A DNA stretch of 45,809 nucleotides from Cytophagaceae bacterium (GTDB lineage Bacteria; Bacteroidota; Bacteroidia; Cytophagales; Spirosomataceae), in contig JAIYBU010000168.1 of assembly GCA_027488335.1 (NCBI GenBank), positions 1 to 45,809 of the forward strand. Direction: 5' to 3'. Both the position numbers and the translations under genes were made by a program. Every line of letters starts with the position of its first letter. Position 1 is the first letter of the stretch. Of the stretch, positions 18,305-27,363 are shown one piece after another. The notes below the pieces were generated by a model that worked only from the letters and a program-made list of their open reading frames with translations, made no database searches and was not told the DNA's origin.

Positions 18305-19327
18305 TTATTTCTTATGCTCCAAGGCATAGTGTCTTCTAAGCATATCTTCGCCGAAATCATTCGTAAAATCTCGAACAACTGTATGCACATGATTGGCATT
18401 GTTTTGTGTATTGTCATATTCAATCAAAAGTACATCATTCTGAATTCTGTAATAATGCCCTTTGCCTCCATATTGTTTTTCACCCATCCAAACAAAACGC
18501 AATTTATCTATGCCCGCTTTTTCGATTTTATTCATAAATTCATTAGCAAAACCAAAAGGATAATTTTTTACATAAAGACTAACTATTTGCATCAATTTTA
18601 TTTGTTGCTCTTTGGTCATATCTGTATATAAAATACCCTCATCGGGTAATCTACCAAATTGCTTGCTATTGAGCGTAAACATATCATAAGGAGCAACTGG
18701 TGATACAGTTGCTTGCTTCAATTGTTTTTCATCAAATGAATTTAATAATTCAAAAGCAAAATTACATTCGTTCTTTAAAATTTGATAACCTTTTTGTTCT
18801 CCACTCGGCACAATCGCAGGATTATTTCCCATGAAAAGAGGTGTTCCCGATACAATTTTATTATTTTCAGAAGTAAAATTGAGCGATAAATGATGTCCTT
18901 CTATACGCCATCCCCAAAAGCTTTTAGCATCTGGTTTTCCGAAAATCGTAAAATAATATTTCAATGGGTTTCGACGGTCGCTGTTGGGTATATTTTCAAG
19001 TTCTTTCAATATAATTTCTAATTGTATAATAGCAATGGCTTTTTCTTGACCTTGCTCACTTAAAGTTGACTTCAATAAATTCATTGCTGCCGCTCTTTGT
19101 GCATCATTCATTGATTTTAACCATAGACCATTACGTTCTTTCGGAATAAAATACCAATTACTTCGCTCCTCCGATTCGTAAGGATAATTGACAATAGCAA
19201 GTTGCTCTTTATCTAAAGTCGCCAAAAATGCTTTTGCAGCAGCCAAAGAACCTGCCGAACTGTTTTGTGCAAAAGAAATTGTATTAAAACAGGTGTAAAA
19301 TAAAATAACAAAAATAAAATTTTTCAT
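18305..19327 (-). CDS. Secreted DUF3500-family protein
   Basis: 340 residues. A signal peptide (about 1-20, ending SFAQ) is followed by a full DUF3500 domain: GWRIEGHHLSLNFT (about 138-151), GTPLFMGNNPA (about 160-170) and the C-terminal HVHTVVRDFTNDFGEDMLRRHY (about 314-335). The several conserved histidines suggest metal binding or chemistry, but the family has no established activity that I can cite. It is monocistronic, divergent from ksgA, with a 146-nt shared upstream region. Confidence 0.88.
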   Translation of the reverse strand: MKNFIFVILFYTCFNTISFAQNSSAGSLAAAKAFLATLDKEQLAIVNYPYESEERSNWYFIPKERNGLWLKSMNDAQRAAAMNLLKSTLSEQGQEKAIAIIQLEIILKELENIPNSDRRNPLKYYFTIFGKPDAKSFWGWRIEGHHLSLNFTSENNKIVSGTPLFMGNNPAIVPSGEQKGYQILKNECNFAFELLNSFDEKQLKQATVSPVAPYDMFTLNSKQFGRLPDEGILYTDMTKEQQIKLMQIVSLYVKNYPFGFANEFMNKIEKAGIDKLRFVWMGEKQYGGKGHYYRIQNDVLLIEYDNTQNNANHVHTVVRDFTNDFGEDMLRRHYALEHKK

Positions 19328-19435
19328 TGTTAAAAATTGAGGTTGAATAAACCATAAAGATAAGTGATAAGAATTGAAAATGGCGAATTGTAAATTGAAA
19401 ATTGATTAAAATTTCACAGAACCTAAATAAAAAAT

Positions 19436-19469
19436 TTGAGGTAAGTATAAAAAGAAAGACGTAATTTTG
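19436..19469 (+). promoter_or_regulatory. Promoter of ksgA, predicting a leaderless or near-leaderless mRNA
   Basis: TTG (19436-19438), a 23-nt spacer and TAATTTTG (19462-19469) match the phylum consensus. The -7 element ends only four nt before the ATG at 19474, so the transcript would begin at or next to the start codon. Confidence 0.5.
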
Positions 19470-19473
19470 AACT

Positions 19474-20253
19474 ATGGAAAAAGTAAAAGCAAAAAAACAC
19501 CTTGGACAGCATTTCTTGAAAGATTTAGATGCCGCTCAGAAAATTGTCAACCTGCAATCGCTGCACCGAGGGTATAATAAGGTATTGGAAATTGGTCCAG
19601 GGATGGGCGTTTTGACGCAATACTTACTGCAAAGAAATGATTGTGAAACTTTTGTAGTAGAAATAGACCGTGAGTCGGTGGTTTACCTCAACGAACATTT
19701 TCCGATGCTTAGGGGGCGTATCTTTTCGGAAGATTTCTTACAAATGAATCTGAGTAAGATTTTCGGAACTGAGAATGAATCTTTCGGAATCATCGGAAAT
19801 TTGCCGTATAATATTTCTTCGCAAATATTTTTCAAGGTTTTAGACCATAAGGATTTAGTGCAAGAAATTGTTTGTATGCTTCAAAAAGAAGTAGCTCAAC
19901 GTATTGCGTCTGGGCCAGGCAAGAAAGATTATGGCATTTTGAGTGTGTTTTTACAGGCTTATTACGATATTGAATATAGTTTTACGGTTTACCCAGAAGC
20001 CTTTATTCCACCACCCAAAGTAGATTCGGGTATTATTCGCTTGAAAAGAAATAATGTCGAAAAATTGAATTGTAATGAAAAGAAATTCATGCAAGTCGTA
20101 AAAGCAGGTTTTAATCAACGCCGTAAAACATTGCGTAATGCACTAAAGCCAATAGGATTGAATTTTGAGCATGAATTATTGAATAAACGTGCCGAACAGT
20201 TGAGTGTAGCAGATTTTATCTTGTTGACAAATTTATTTGCTGAGAACATTTAA
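19474..20253 (+). CDS. rsmA: 16S rRNA (adenine(1518)-N6/adenine(1519)-N6)-dimethyltransferase
   Basis: 259 residues, normal for RsmA/KsgA. It dimethylates two adjacent adenines in the 3' terminal loop of 16S rRNA during small-subunit assembly, using S-adenosylmethionine. Visible motifs: the N-terminal KAKKHLGQHFL (6-15), SAM-binding EIGPGMGVLTQYLL (39-52), acidic EID (63-65), the catalytic NLPYNISSQIF (109-119), and the C-terminal substrate domain with AGFNQRRKTLRNAL (about 210-223). The start is fixed by the conserved N-terminal motif; no later methionine would keep it. Confidence 0.97.
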   Translation: MEKVKAKKHLGQHFLKDLDAAQKIVNLQSLHRGYNKVLEIGPGMGVLTQYLLQRNDCETFVVEIDRESVVYLNEHFPMLRGRIFSEDFLQMNLSKIFGTENESFGIIGNLPYNISSQIFFKVLDHKDLVQEIVCMLQKEVAQRIASGPGKKDYGILSVFLQAYYDIEYSFTVYPEAFIPPPKVDSGIIRLKRNNVEKLNCNEKKFMQVVKAGFNQRRKTLRNALKPIGLNFEHELLNKRAEQLSVADFILLTNLFAENI

Positions 20254-20277
20254 AGAAGGCTTACGATAATAGCTTTT

Positions 20278-20319
20278 TGTGAATATATGCAATAAAAGTG
20301 TGAATATATGCAATAAAAG
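20278..20319. repeat. Perfect tandem duplication of a 21-nt unit
   Basis: Copies at 20278-20298 and 20299-20319 are identical (the unit starts TGTGAATATATGC and ends AATAAAAG). They lie between ksgA and mgtE, 81 nt before the mgtE ATG. Two copies only; this is not a CRISPR array. Confidence 0.8.
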
Positions 20320-20399
20320 AGGGTTTATAAAGATAAAATAGGAGTAATAAGTTTACGTAAGAACAGCCGATTAAGAAAAATAAACTGAACGACTGAAAA

Positions 20400-21755
20400 A
20401 TGACAACTTTCGAGCTAACCAAAGAGTATTTAGAGAAAATACAAACCGCCATTGAACAAAAAGACGAAACCTTGCTCAAGGCCGAAATGGAAGAGCTTTA
20501 TCCTGCCGATATTGCCAGCATATTGCTCGAGCTTGATGGTGAACCCGCTCATTATCTACTTACGCTCGTCGATACCGAGATGGGGGCCGAAATCTTATCG
20601 CACATTGAGCCAGACGACCGTAAACGATTTATCAAAGAGCGTTTTACGGTGGAAGAAATTGCCAAATACGTCAATCTTTTTGACTCAGATGATGCCGTCG
20701 ATTTATTGAATGAACAAACCATTGAAGTACGAGAAAAAGTAATTGCCCTCATCGAAGACCGTGAACAAGCACGATTTATTTTGGATATGTTGCATTACCC
20801 AGAAGACGTGGCGGGCGGTTTGATGCAGAAAGAGTTGATAAAAGTAAATGCGAACTGGACGGTTAGTGAATGTGTGGAAGAGATTCGTCGACAAGCCGAA
20901 GATGTTGAGAAAGTTTATGCCGTTTATGTGGTGGATGATGAGCAAAAATTGAAAGGAATTGTCTCATTAAAACGCATTATTTTAGCCCGAAAAAACACTA
21001 AAATTGAAAATATTTTTGATGAAGAAATAGTCTATGTAGAAACTACTCGCCCTGCCGAAGAAGTAGCCGAAATCATGCAACGCTATGACCTCGATGCCAT
21101 TCCAGTAGTAAATACTTTGGGGCGTTTGTTAGGTCGAATCACGATTGACGACGTGGTCGATTTTATTACCGATAAAGCCGAAGAAGATATTCAGGTGATG
21201 GCGGGTATCACGGGTGAGGCCGAAGAAGACGATAGCGTTTGGCAATTAGCAAAAGCTCGTTTGCCGTGGTTGATTGTGGGCGTAATCGGTAGCCTATTGG
21301 CGGCTACCGTAATTGGTAGTTTTGAAGATGAGTTTAAAAAAGTAGCAGCCTTGGCGGCCTTTATTCCAATCATGGGTTCGACGGGCGGAAATGTGGGTAT
21401 TCAAACCTCATCCCTGATTGTACAAAGTTTAGCAGAAAAATCAGGTTTAACGACCAGTTTGGGGCAGCGTTTATTTAAAATTATCTTGGTCGCACTCGTA
21501 AACGGCATTATAATTGGCTCACTGGCTGGACTTTACATTTATGTCAGTGGCGAAACTCAACTGTTTTTTGTGGTGTGTTTGTCACTGCTTTCGGTGGTGG
21601 TTTTAGCTTCTTTTACAGGGACTGTTACGCCACTTTTATTGGATAGATTGGGAGTTAATCCTGCCATTGCTTCGGGGCCGTTTATCACAACTGCCAACGA
21701 TATTATCGGAATTGGTACTTATCTAATGATTGCCAATTTGTTGTTGCATTTGTAG
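20400..21755 (+). CDS. mgtE: MgtE-type magnesium transporter
   Basis: 451 residues, the usual length. Order: N-terminal MgtE_N helical domain (about 15-130, with the repeated EEIAKYVNLFDSDDAVDLL pattern), a pair of CBS domains (about 135-255, SECVEEIRRQAEDVEKVYAV and VVNTLGRLLGRITIDDVVDF), a connecting helix, and about five membrane helices (280-450) including PIMGSTGGNVGIQTSSLIVQ, the conserved pore segment. The cytoplasmic domains gate the channel according to intracellular magnesium. It lies 146 nt after ksgA on the same strand, with the tandem repeat in between. No SD is seen. Confidence 0.96.
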   Translation: MTTFELTKEYLEKIQTAIEQKDETLLKAEMEELYPADIASILLELDGEPAHYLLTLVDTEMGAEILSHIEPDDRKRFIKERFTVEEIAKYVNLFDSDDAVDLLNEQTIEVREKVIALIEDREQARFILDMLHYPEDVAGGLMQKELIKVNANWTVSECVEEIRRQAEDVEKVYAVYVVDDEQKLKGIVSLKRIILARKNTKIENIFDEEIVYVETTRPAEEVAEIMQRYDLDAIPVVNTLGRLLGRITIDDVVDFITDKAEEDIQVMAGITGEAEEDDSVWQLAKARLPWLIVGVIGSLLAATVIGSFEDEFKKVAALAAFIPIMGSTGGNVGIQTSSLIVQSLAEKSGLTTSLGQRLFKIILVALVNGIIIGSLAGLYIYVSGETQLFFVVCLSLLSVVVLASFTGTVTPLLLDRLGVNPAIASGPFITTANDIIGIGTYLMIANLLLHL

Positions 21756-21766
21756 GTTTTTTCATC

Positions 21767-21794
21767 GTAGAGACGTTGCATGCAACGTCTCTAC
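21767..21794. repeat. Perfect 28-bp palindrome (REP-like), also a possible mgtE terminator
   Basis: Left half GTAGAGACGTTGCA (21767-21780) is followed directly by its exact reverse complement (21781-21794), with no spacer. It lies 12 nt past the mgtE stop codon. No strong U-tract follows, so a role only as a terminator is uncertain. The 'GTAGAGACGTTGCA' half resembles short interspersed palindromes that I recall from other bacterial genomes. Confidence 0.7.
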
Positions 21795-21872
21795 CCACCA
21801 CCAAAACAAACAAAAATTAAAATAAATGGCCTCTTACCGCATAATCGGTTCTATTTAACTGGAAGATAAAAA

Positions 21873-22325
21873 ATGATTGCAGTAATACAAAGAGTTACCC
21901 AAGCATCGGTAACGATTGATAATGAAATAAAAGGTCAAATAGGCTTAGGCTTCATGATTTTGTTGGGAATTACGCATACTGATACCCAAGAAGATATTGA
22001 ATGGTTATCGAAGAAAATTGTTGGCCTACGAGTCTTTGGTGATGAAGAAGGTAAAATGAATCTCGACCTAAAATCAGTTGATGGAAATATTCTTTTGATT
22101 AGTCAATTCACGCTTCATGCCAGCACAAAAAAAGGAAACCGACCTTCGTTTATTGAGGCAGCTCGTCCCGAAATAGCTATTCCGCTCTATGAAAAGATGA
22201 TTGCTCAATTGGAATTTGATTTAGGAAAAACCATCGAAACGGGCACTTTTGGAGCAGATATGAAAGTTTCGTTGCTCAATGATGGCCCCGTAACGATTAT
22301 TATTGATTCTAAGAATAGGATTTGA
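21873..22325 (+). CDS. dtd: D-aminoacyl-tRNA deacylase
   Basis: 150 residues, the standard length. It removes D-amino acids mischarged onto tRNA. Both signature motifs are present: SQFTLHASTKKGNRPSF (about 76-92) and, near the C-terminus, FGADMKVSLLNDGPVTIII, where GPVT forms the chiral-proofreading site. The start MIAVIQRVTQASV is the family's usual N-terminus. It follows mgtE after 117 nt containing the 28-bp palindrome. Confidence 0.97.
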   Translation: MIAVIQRVTQASVTIDNEIKGQIGLGFMILLGITHTDTQEDIEWLSKKIVGLRVFGDEEGKMNLDLKSVDGNILLISQFTLHASTKKGNRPSFIEAARPEIAIPLYEKMIAQLEFDLGKTIETGTFGADMKVSLLNDGPVTIIIDSKNRI

Positions 22326-22498
22326 TGGGTAGGAAATATCAAAATAACCTTTTACATGAAAAGTTCATCACTAAGTTTCTGTGTAATAGACAAGACTTAA
22401 TCAAACCTCTTGTTTTTTGTAAACCTATTTCAGTATAAGTCGCTTTACTCAATGATGGCCTAAATCTGTGGGCTGCCGATTGTTGTCTGTTGAGTTTT

Positions 22499-24181
22499 TT
22501 ACTCACTTTTCCAACCTGGGCCTTTCACAAATCTACCCGATTTTACACCCGTATGTTGGCCGTCTTTTATGACTTGCTTGCCATTAACAAACACATGAAT
22601 CACTCCTTCCGAAAGTTGGTGTGGTTTCTCGAAAGTGGCTTTGTCTTGAATTTTATTAGGGTCAAAAACGACAATGTCAGCATAATTTCCAACTCTTAAA
22701 CGTCCACGTTTCTGAATCTTGAGGTTATCGCAAGGCAGTGAAGTTAGTTTTCTGATGGCTTCTTGTAGTGTAATTACTTTTTCTTCATGCACATATTTTC
22801 CCAAAAGTCGAGCAAAATTGCCATAAGCCCTTGGATGACTACTTGATTTCAAAAATACCCCCGCAGGATTCATCGAAGCAGCATCTGAGCAGAAACTCAT
22901 ATATGGCAGTTGAATTTGTTTCTTTACGTTTTCTTCACTCATCAAAAAATACACCACATCAATCCGTGAGCCATCCGAAACCACCAAATCCATCGCAGTT
23001 TCGTACCATGTTTTTTTCTTGATAGCTGCTACTTCTGCCAAAGTCTTGCCAATATATTTTCTGAGAGAGTCTTGCTTAAAACCAATCAGCAACGTTTTGT
23101 CTGCCCCTGCTGCTAAGCACAAATTTTCCCAGTCATTTTGTGGAGAACTCATTTCTCGCCCGACTTGCTCCCTGATTGTGCCAGACTTTAATCTTCTGCT
23201 CCATTGGTCGAAACCACCTTCTTGCACCCACGGTGGCATGGCTGCATCAAGTCCAGTTGCTCCCGCAATGTAGTTATACATATTGGCTGTTATATGAATA
23301 CCCGCTTTTCTGGCACTGTCTATCTTGGCTACTACTTTATCTATTTTATGCCAATTAGCTTTACCCGCAGCCTTCAAATGGTAGATTTCGGCGTGAATAT
23401 TTGCCTCTTTTGCTATCTTAATCAGCTCATCAGTAGCTTCTTCGAGTTTATTCCCTTCGCTTCTCATGTGTGAAATATACATACCGCCATATTCTGAAGC
23501 TACTTTCGATAATTCGATGAGTTCGTGCGTGTCCGAATAAGTGCCAGGTGTATAAATCAATGCCGAAGCCACGCCCATTGCACCTTCTTCCATGGCCAGT
23601 TTTACGTGCTTTTTCATGCGTTCGAGTTCGTCAGGTTTTGGTGGGCGATTGGCATAGCCCAATTCCATTGCTCTAACGGTCGATGCTCCCACAAACGAAG
23701 CCACGTTGGTTGAAACTCCACGTTTTTCTAAATAAAAAAGATATTCGCCGAGTGTATTCCATGGAATTTCGTACTTGATATTTCCTTGCGATTTTATTGC
23801 ATCAGCTTTCATTGCATCGCTAATCGGCCCCATCGAATCACCTTCTCCCATGACTTCGAGCGTAACGCCCTGCATTATTTCGCCCATCGAACGCCCATCT
23901 TCTATCAAACTTTCGGTACTCCAACTCAGCATATTTACAAACCCAGGGGCAACCGCCATGCCTTTTGCATTAATCACGGTCATATCTTTGGTATCAAACT
24001 GAAACCCCAGATTGCCCACAAATGCAATTGTATCATTTTTTATGGCAATATCTGCCACAATTGGGGTCGTTCCGTTGCCATCGAAGATAAGACCATTCTT
24101 GATGATGAGGTCATATTTACTTTGATTACAAGAAAAAAACAGTAAAAAACTGCTAAATAAAAGTAGTTTATGGGGCTTCAT
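22499..24181 (-). CDS. D-aminoacylase-like amidohydrolase lipoprotein (N-acyl-D-amino-acid deacylase family)
   Basis: 560 residues from the ATG at 24179-24181; an in-frame TTG five codons upstream is less likely. The N-terminus is a lipoprotein signal (LLFFSC, Cys20). The body is the urease-type amidohydrolase fold: YDLIIKNGLIFDGNGTTPIVADIAI (first strands), a SHMRSEG motif (about 245), IYHLKAAG (about 268), and the closing LPCDNLKIQKRGRLRVGNYADIVVFDP of the composite beta-domain. The usual first HxH is replaced by 'FVNMLSWSTES' at its expected position (GFVNMLSW, about 85-92), a known variant of the subfamily. It probably trims N-acylated D-amino acids or peptides in the envelope, perhaps from peptidoglycan. 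Confidence 0.88.
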   Translation of the reverse strand: MKPHKLLLFSSFLLFFSCNQSKYDLIIKNGLIFDGNGTTPIVADIAIKNDTIAFVGNLGFQFDTKDMTVINAKGMAVAPGFVNMLSWSTESLIEDGRSMGEIMQGVTLEVMGEGDSMGPISDAMKADAIKSQGNIKYEIPWNTLGEYLFYLEKRGVSTNVASFVGASTVRAMELGYANRPPKPDELERMKKHVKLAMEEGAMGVASALIYTPGTYSDTHELIELSKVASEYGGMYISHMRSEGNKLEEATDELIKIAKEANIHAEIYHLKAAGKANWHKIDKVVAKIDSARKAGIHITANMYNYIAGATGLDAAMPPWVQEGGFDQWSRRLKSGTIREQVGREMSSPQNDWENLCLAAGADKTLLIGFKQDSLRKYIGKTLAEVAAIKKKTWYETAMDLVVSDGSRIDVVYFLMSEENVKKQIQLPYMSFCSDAASMNPAGVFLKSSSHPRAYGNFARLLGKYVHEEKVITLQEAIRKLTSLPCDNLKIQKRGRLRVGNYADIVVFDPNKIQDKATFEKPHQLSEGVIHVFVNGKQVIKDGQHTGVKSGRFVKGPGWKSE

Positions 24182-24336
24182 ACATGTTTCAGTCAATTGA
24201 GCTTAAAAATATAGAAAAACCCTAAGTAATGAAATCTTTATAGGCGATAATGCGAGAATTTATTTTATCTCGTAAAGATTTTAATTTGCTAAAAAATGTG
24301 TTATTTGAACTATAATCCTACAAAACTCATTTTGCC

Positions 24337-25116
24337 ATGAAGAAAATCCTTTTGTTTTATACATTTTTTATTTTGATGGGAACGCCAATCTTTGCTCAAT
24401 CATTTCTCGGAACCTGGCAAGGTCAGGTGAAAGGAAGTAATGGAGGTTTAAAAGCTGAATTATCATTGGAGATAAATGCTAATCAGCTTACTGGGCAAAT
24501 GTTAGTTTATTCGGGCGGAGAAACAAATACATATCAAATCAAAGGAAATGTAGCGGTAAATATGGCCACAGGAACGCTCACTTATAACGATGGAACGGTG
24601 TTTACTTTTGTGATGCAATTACAAAATAATGTCATGCAACAGAAAATTAGCTATAATAATCAAGTAATTCTGGAGGGTAATTTTGCAAAAGTAACTTCTA
24701 TTTCGCCATCTACAACCCATACGAGTGTAAAAGCCGATGGTTTGTCTCGAGACCCAAATTTGGTTGGTAAATGGACGTATCAAGAGAATTATTCATCTAA
24801 CGGAGGTTTTTATGGTGGTTCAAGCATGTCGATTATTCTGAATGCTGATGGTACGATTGATGATGGTGGTTCACGTTCGTATGTAAGCGGACCAAACAGC
24901 TCAGGCAATTCGTCGAGTGGAGGGAATTCGGACATTGCCCAAGTGAAAGCAGCAGGGGCAAGGTGGTTTACGAAAGGTAATATTCTGTATTGGCGAGTAA
25001 ATGTGAATGGTAAAATTACCGATGTGCCGAACTCAAAATACTATATCGAAAAAGATGCATTGCTGCTCACTGATGTAAATACGGGCAAAAAAAAGCTTTA
25101 TTACAAAGGGAAGTAA
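24337..25116 (+). CDS. Secreted two-domain protein of unknown function
   Basis: 259 residues. A signal peptide (about 1-21, ending IFAQS) is followed by a beta-rich region (about 24-115, starting GTWQGQVKGSNGGLKAELSL) and a second region (about 139-259, starting LVGKWTYQENYSS) in which each half opens with a G-x-W strand, as in lipocalin-like repeats. A Ser/Gly/Asn-rich low-complexity loop lies at about 178-198. No catalytic motif is seen. The gene ends 3 nt before the convergent folA stop. Confidence 0.6.
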   Translation: MKKILLFYTFFILMGTPIFAQSFLGTWQGQVKGSNGGLKAELSLEINANQLTGQMLVYSGGETNTYQIKGNVAVNMATGTLTYNDGTVFTFVMQLQNNVMQQKISYNNQVILEGNFAKVTSISPSTTHTSVKADGLSRDPNLVGKWTYQENYSSNGGFYGGSSMSIILNADGTIDDGGSRSYVSGPNSSGNSSSGGNSDIAQVKAAGARWFTKGNILYWRVNVNGKITDVPNSKYYIEKDALLLTDVNTGKKKLYYKGK

Positions 25117-25119
25117 GTG

Positions 25120-25626
25120 TTATTTTCGCTGGTATGTCAAAATCGAAATGGCGTAAGGAGTATTTTGTCCAACAGCAAACTCCTTACGTTCGGTAATAGT
25201 AAATTCATTTTCATTAAATACAGGAAAAAAGGCATCTCCCTCGAAAGTTTCGTGAACCAGTGTAAGATAGATTTTATGAGCATACGGAATCGAGAGTCTG
25301 AATATTTCTTCACCACCTAACACAAAAACTTCCTCATCAAATTGACATTTTTCAAAGGCTTCTTCTAAACTACTCACTACCTCGAATCCCTCATCTACCC
25401 CATAATCAGTTTGGCGAGTAATCACATAATTACCTACTTCCGACCATATTCTGTGTGGGTTATCGTAGCTTTTACGCCCCATAATCATCTTTCTGCCCTT
25501 TGTTACTTCCTTCAAATTATCCCAATCAGCAGGAATTGGATTCCACGGTAAAGCGTTGTTTAATCCAATCGCACGATTTTGACTCATGGCAGCAATTAAT
25601 GAAATAGTTGTTTGTTTTTTCGTCAT
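25120..25626 (-). CDS. folA: Dihydrofolate reductase
   Basis: 168 residues from the ATG at 25624-25626; the in-frame TTG three codons earlier is less likely. It reduces dihydrofolate with NADPH for thymidylate and purine synthesis. Motifs in order: ISLIAAMSQNRAIGLNNALPW (substrate-binding Met20-like loop), DWDNLKEVTKGRKMIMGRKSYD (catalytic acid and cofactor site), and FVLGGEEIFRLSIPYAHKIYLT (NADPH binding). The acid position reads Asp38-Asn40 in 'ADWDNLKEVT', consistent with the family. It is convergent with the secreted protein, with a 3-nt gap. Confidence 0.95.
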   Translation of the reverse strand: MTKKQTTISLIAAMSQNRAIGLNNALPWNPIPADWDNLKEVTKGRKMIMGRKSYDNPHRIWSEVGNYVITRQTDYGVDEGFEVVSSLEEAFEKCQFDEEVFVLGGEEIFRLSIPYAHKIYLTLVHETFEGDAFFPVFNENEFTITERKEFAVGQNTPYAISILTYQRK

Positions 25627-25791
25627 TATGTGCAACTTTTACTTAAATATTTATAAAATAACTCAATGTTTCGTAAGTCTTAACAATTTCATAATATTGG
25701 AATTTTCTTGTACTAATCAAAAATACTGACTTTTGTAATAAAATTACAAAAACACCAATATAATCAGTCATATACTTAAAACTAAAACCCT

Positions 25792-27207
25792 ATGTTTGGA
25801 TTAGAAACCGACATTTTCTTACTACTATCATTCTGCCTTTTGGCTGCGTGTGCCTTCGAGTTTATCAACGGATTTCATGATACCGCCAATGCCGTTGCAA
25901 CTGTAATTTATACCAACTCACTCAAACCAACCCAAGCCGTTGTGTGGTCGGGTCTTATCAACTTTATCGGAGTTGTAACTGGTGGAGTCGGAGTGGGAAT
26001 GAGTATCGTAAACCTTCTTCCAGTAGAACTACTAATCGACCAAAATGTTTATCATAGTATTGCAATGGTGCTTGCTCTTTTGTTTAGTGCTATCATTTGG
26101 AACTTCGGAACATGGTATTTTGGTATTCCAGCATCAAGTTCGCACACATTAATTGGTGCAATTTTGGGCGTTGGTTTAGGATATGCTTTACTTCCTGATA
26201 ACAAAATGGGAATTGCTGCCGTAAACTGGGATAAAGCCAAAGAAATCTTTTCAGCACTTTTATTATCTCCGATGGTAGGTTTTGCTTTGGCCGTTTTCTT
26301 GATGTTTGCTCTTCGTAGATTATTGAACAAACAAATCAGAAAGCAAGTTTTTGATGAGCCAAACAAAGATGAAGCACCGCCATTTTGGATTCGTGCTATT
26401 TTGATTACTACTTGTACACTCGTGAGCTTCTTTCACGGTCGTAATGATGGACAAAAAGGTATTGGTTTAGTAATGTTGATTTTGATTGGTGTTTTACCGA
26501 CATATTTTGCTATCAATAAAACCATTGATTTCAAGACTTTGAAGCCAGAATTAGCAACAATTTCGCAGCAAATCTCTCTCATCGATACAACTCATGCTTC
26601 AACTGCCGAAAAAGAAAAAATCGCAAAAATAAATAGTAGCATTGCTTTCTTGAATAGTGTTGCTGATAGCGGAAAAGTCGAAAATGCCAATGCTCTTGAT
26701 ATTCGTAAAGCCCTTTTGACGGTAAGCGGAACAACCAAGAAATTGATTGAAGATGAAGAGATTGTATTGAGCGATAATAGCAAATTAATCTTAAAAAATC
26801 TGGCAACCAAAGAAGAAAAGGGCATTCGTCGCTTCACTGACCACGCTCCAATGTGGGTTATTTTAATGATTTCGTTATCCCTTGGTCTTGGTACAATGAT
26901 TGGTTGGAAACGTATCGTGGTGACGGTTGGTGAAAAAATCGGTAAATCTCACCTTACTTATGCACAAGGTGCTTCGGCCGAACTTGTTGCAGCAACTACA
27001 ATAGGGTTGGCTTCTTGGTTTAAACTTCCAGTAAGTACTACGCACGCATTATCTTCGGGTATTGCGGGTACGATGGTAGCCAGTAAAGGTATCAAAAACC
27101 TTCAAGCAGGTACAATCAAAAGTATTCTTTTAGCTTGGGTGCTTACTTTACCTGTGGCAATTATTCTTTCAGCGTCTTTATTTGTATTCTTTCGCTGGCT
27201 ATTATAA
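25792..27207 (+). CDS. PiT-family inorganic phosphate transporter
   Basis: 471 residues. Both halves of the duplicated PiT fold are present: GFHDTANAVATVIYTNSL (about 27-44) and ASSSHTLIGAILGVGLGYA in the first half, FHGRNDGQKGIGLVMLIL (about 213-230), and AELVAATTIGLASWFKLPVSTTHALSSGIAG in the second. A large hydrophilic insert (about 245-350), rich in Lys/Glu/Asn, separates the halves and is probably a cytoplasmic or periplasmic domain. It imports phosphate with H+ or Na+ across the inner membrane. The upstream TTG-N17-GACTTTTG resembles a promoter with one mismatch. The next gene is a phosphate-selective-type porin. Confidence 0.94.
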   Translation: MFGLETDIFLLLSFCLLAACAFEFINGFHDTANAVATVIYTNSLKPTQAVVWSGLINFIGVVTGGVGVGMSIVNLLPVELLIDQNVYHSIAMVLALLFSAIIWNFGTWYFGIPASSSHTLIGAILGVGLGYALLPDNKMGIAAVNWDKAKEIFSALLLSPMVGFALAVFLMFALRRLLNKQIRKQVFDEPNKDEAPPFWIRAILITTCTLVSFFHGRNDGQKGIGLVMLILIGVLPTYFAINKTIDFKTLKPELATISQQISLIDTTHASTAEKEKIAKINSSIAFLNSVADSGKVENANALDIRKALLTVSGTTKKLIEDEEIVLSDNSKLILKNLATKEEKGIRRFTDHAPMWVILMISLSLGLGTMIGWKRIVVTVGEKIGKSHLTYAQGASAELVAATTIGLASWFKLPVSTTHALSSGIAGTMVASKGIKNLQAGTIKSILLAWVLTLPVAIILSASLFVFFRWLL

Positions 27208-27225
27208 TCACAGTACGGTTTAATA

Positions 27226-27269
27226 GCACGAATAGAGATGTCGCTTAGGTGTGGCATCTCTATTAGTGC
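27226..27269 (+). terminator. Terminator-like hairpin after the PiT gene
   Basis: GCAC-g-AATAGAGATG (27226-27240) pairs with CATCTCTATT-a-GTGC (27255-27269) around a 14-nt loop, 18 nt after the PiT stop. No U-tract follows, so it may end the transcript inefficiently or protect its 3' end. Confidence 0.55.
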
Positions 27270-27288
27270 ATTATCCAGATATATTGTT

Positions 27289-27308
27289 TTTCGATAATAT
27301 TATCGAAA
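27289..27308. promoter_or_regulatory. Perfect 20-bp palindrome upstream of the porin gene, candidate operator
   Basis: TTTCGATAAT followed at once by ATTATCGAAA. It lies 55 nt upstream of the porin ATG, a typical operator position. It is not a Pho box, which is a direct repeat. The binder is unknown. Confidence 0.5.
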
Positions 27309-27363
27309 GCCATAACTTATTTTACAGTACGACCTAACACCTCGTATTTACTATAACACCAAT

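Noticed and set aside
20278..20319. CRISPR array
   Set aside because: Only two abutting copies with no spacers and no cas genes.
22326..22498. Possible tRNA or small gene between dtd and the D-aminoacylase gene
   Set aside because: No cloverleaf pattern and no open frame of credible composition was found.
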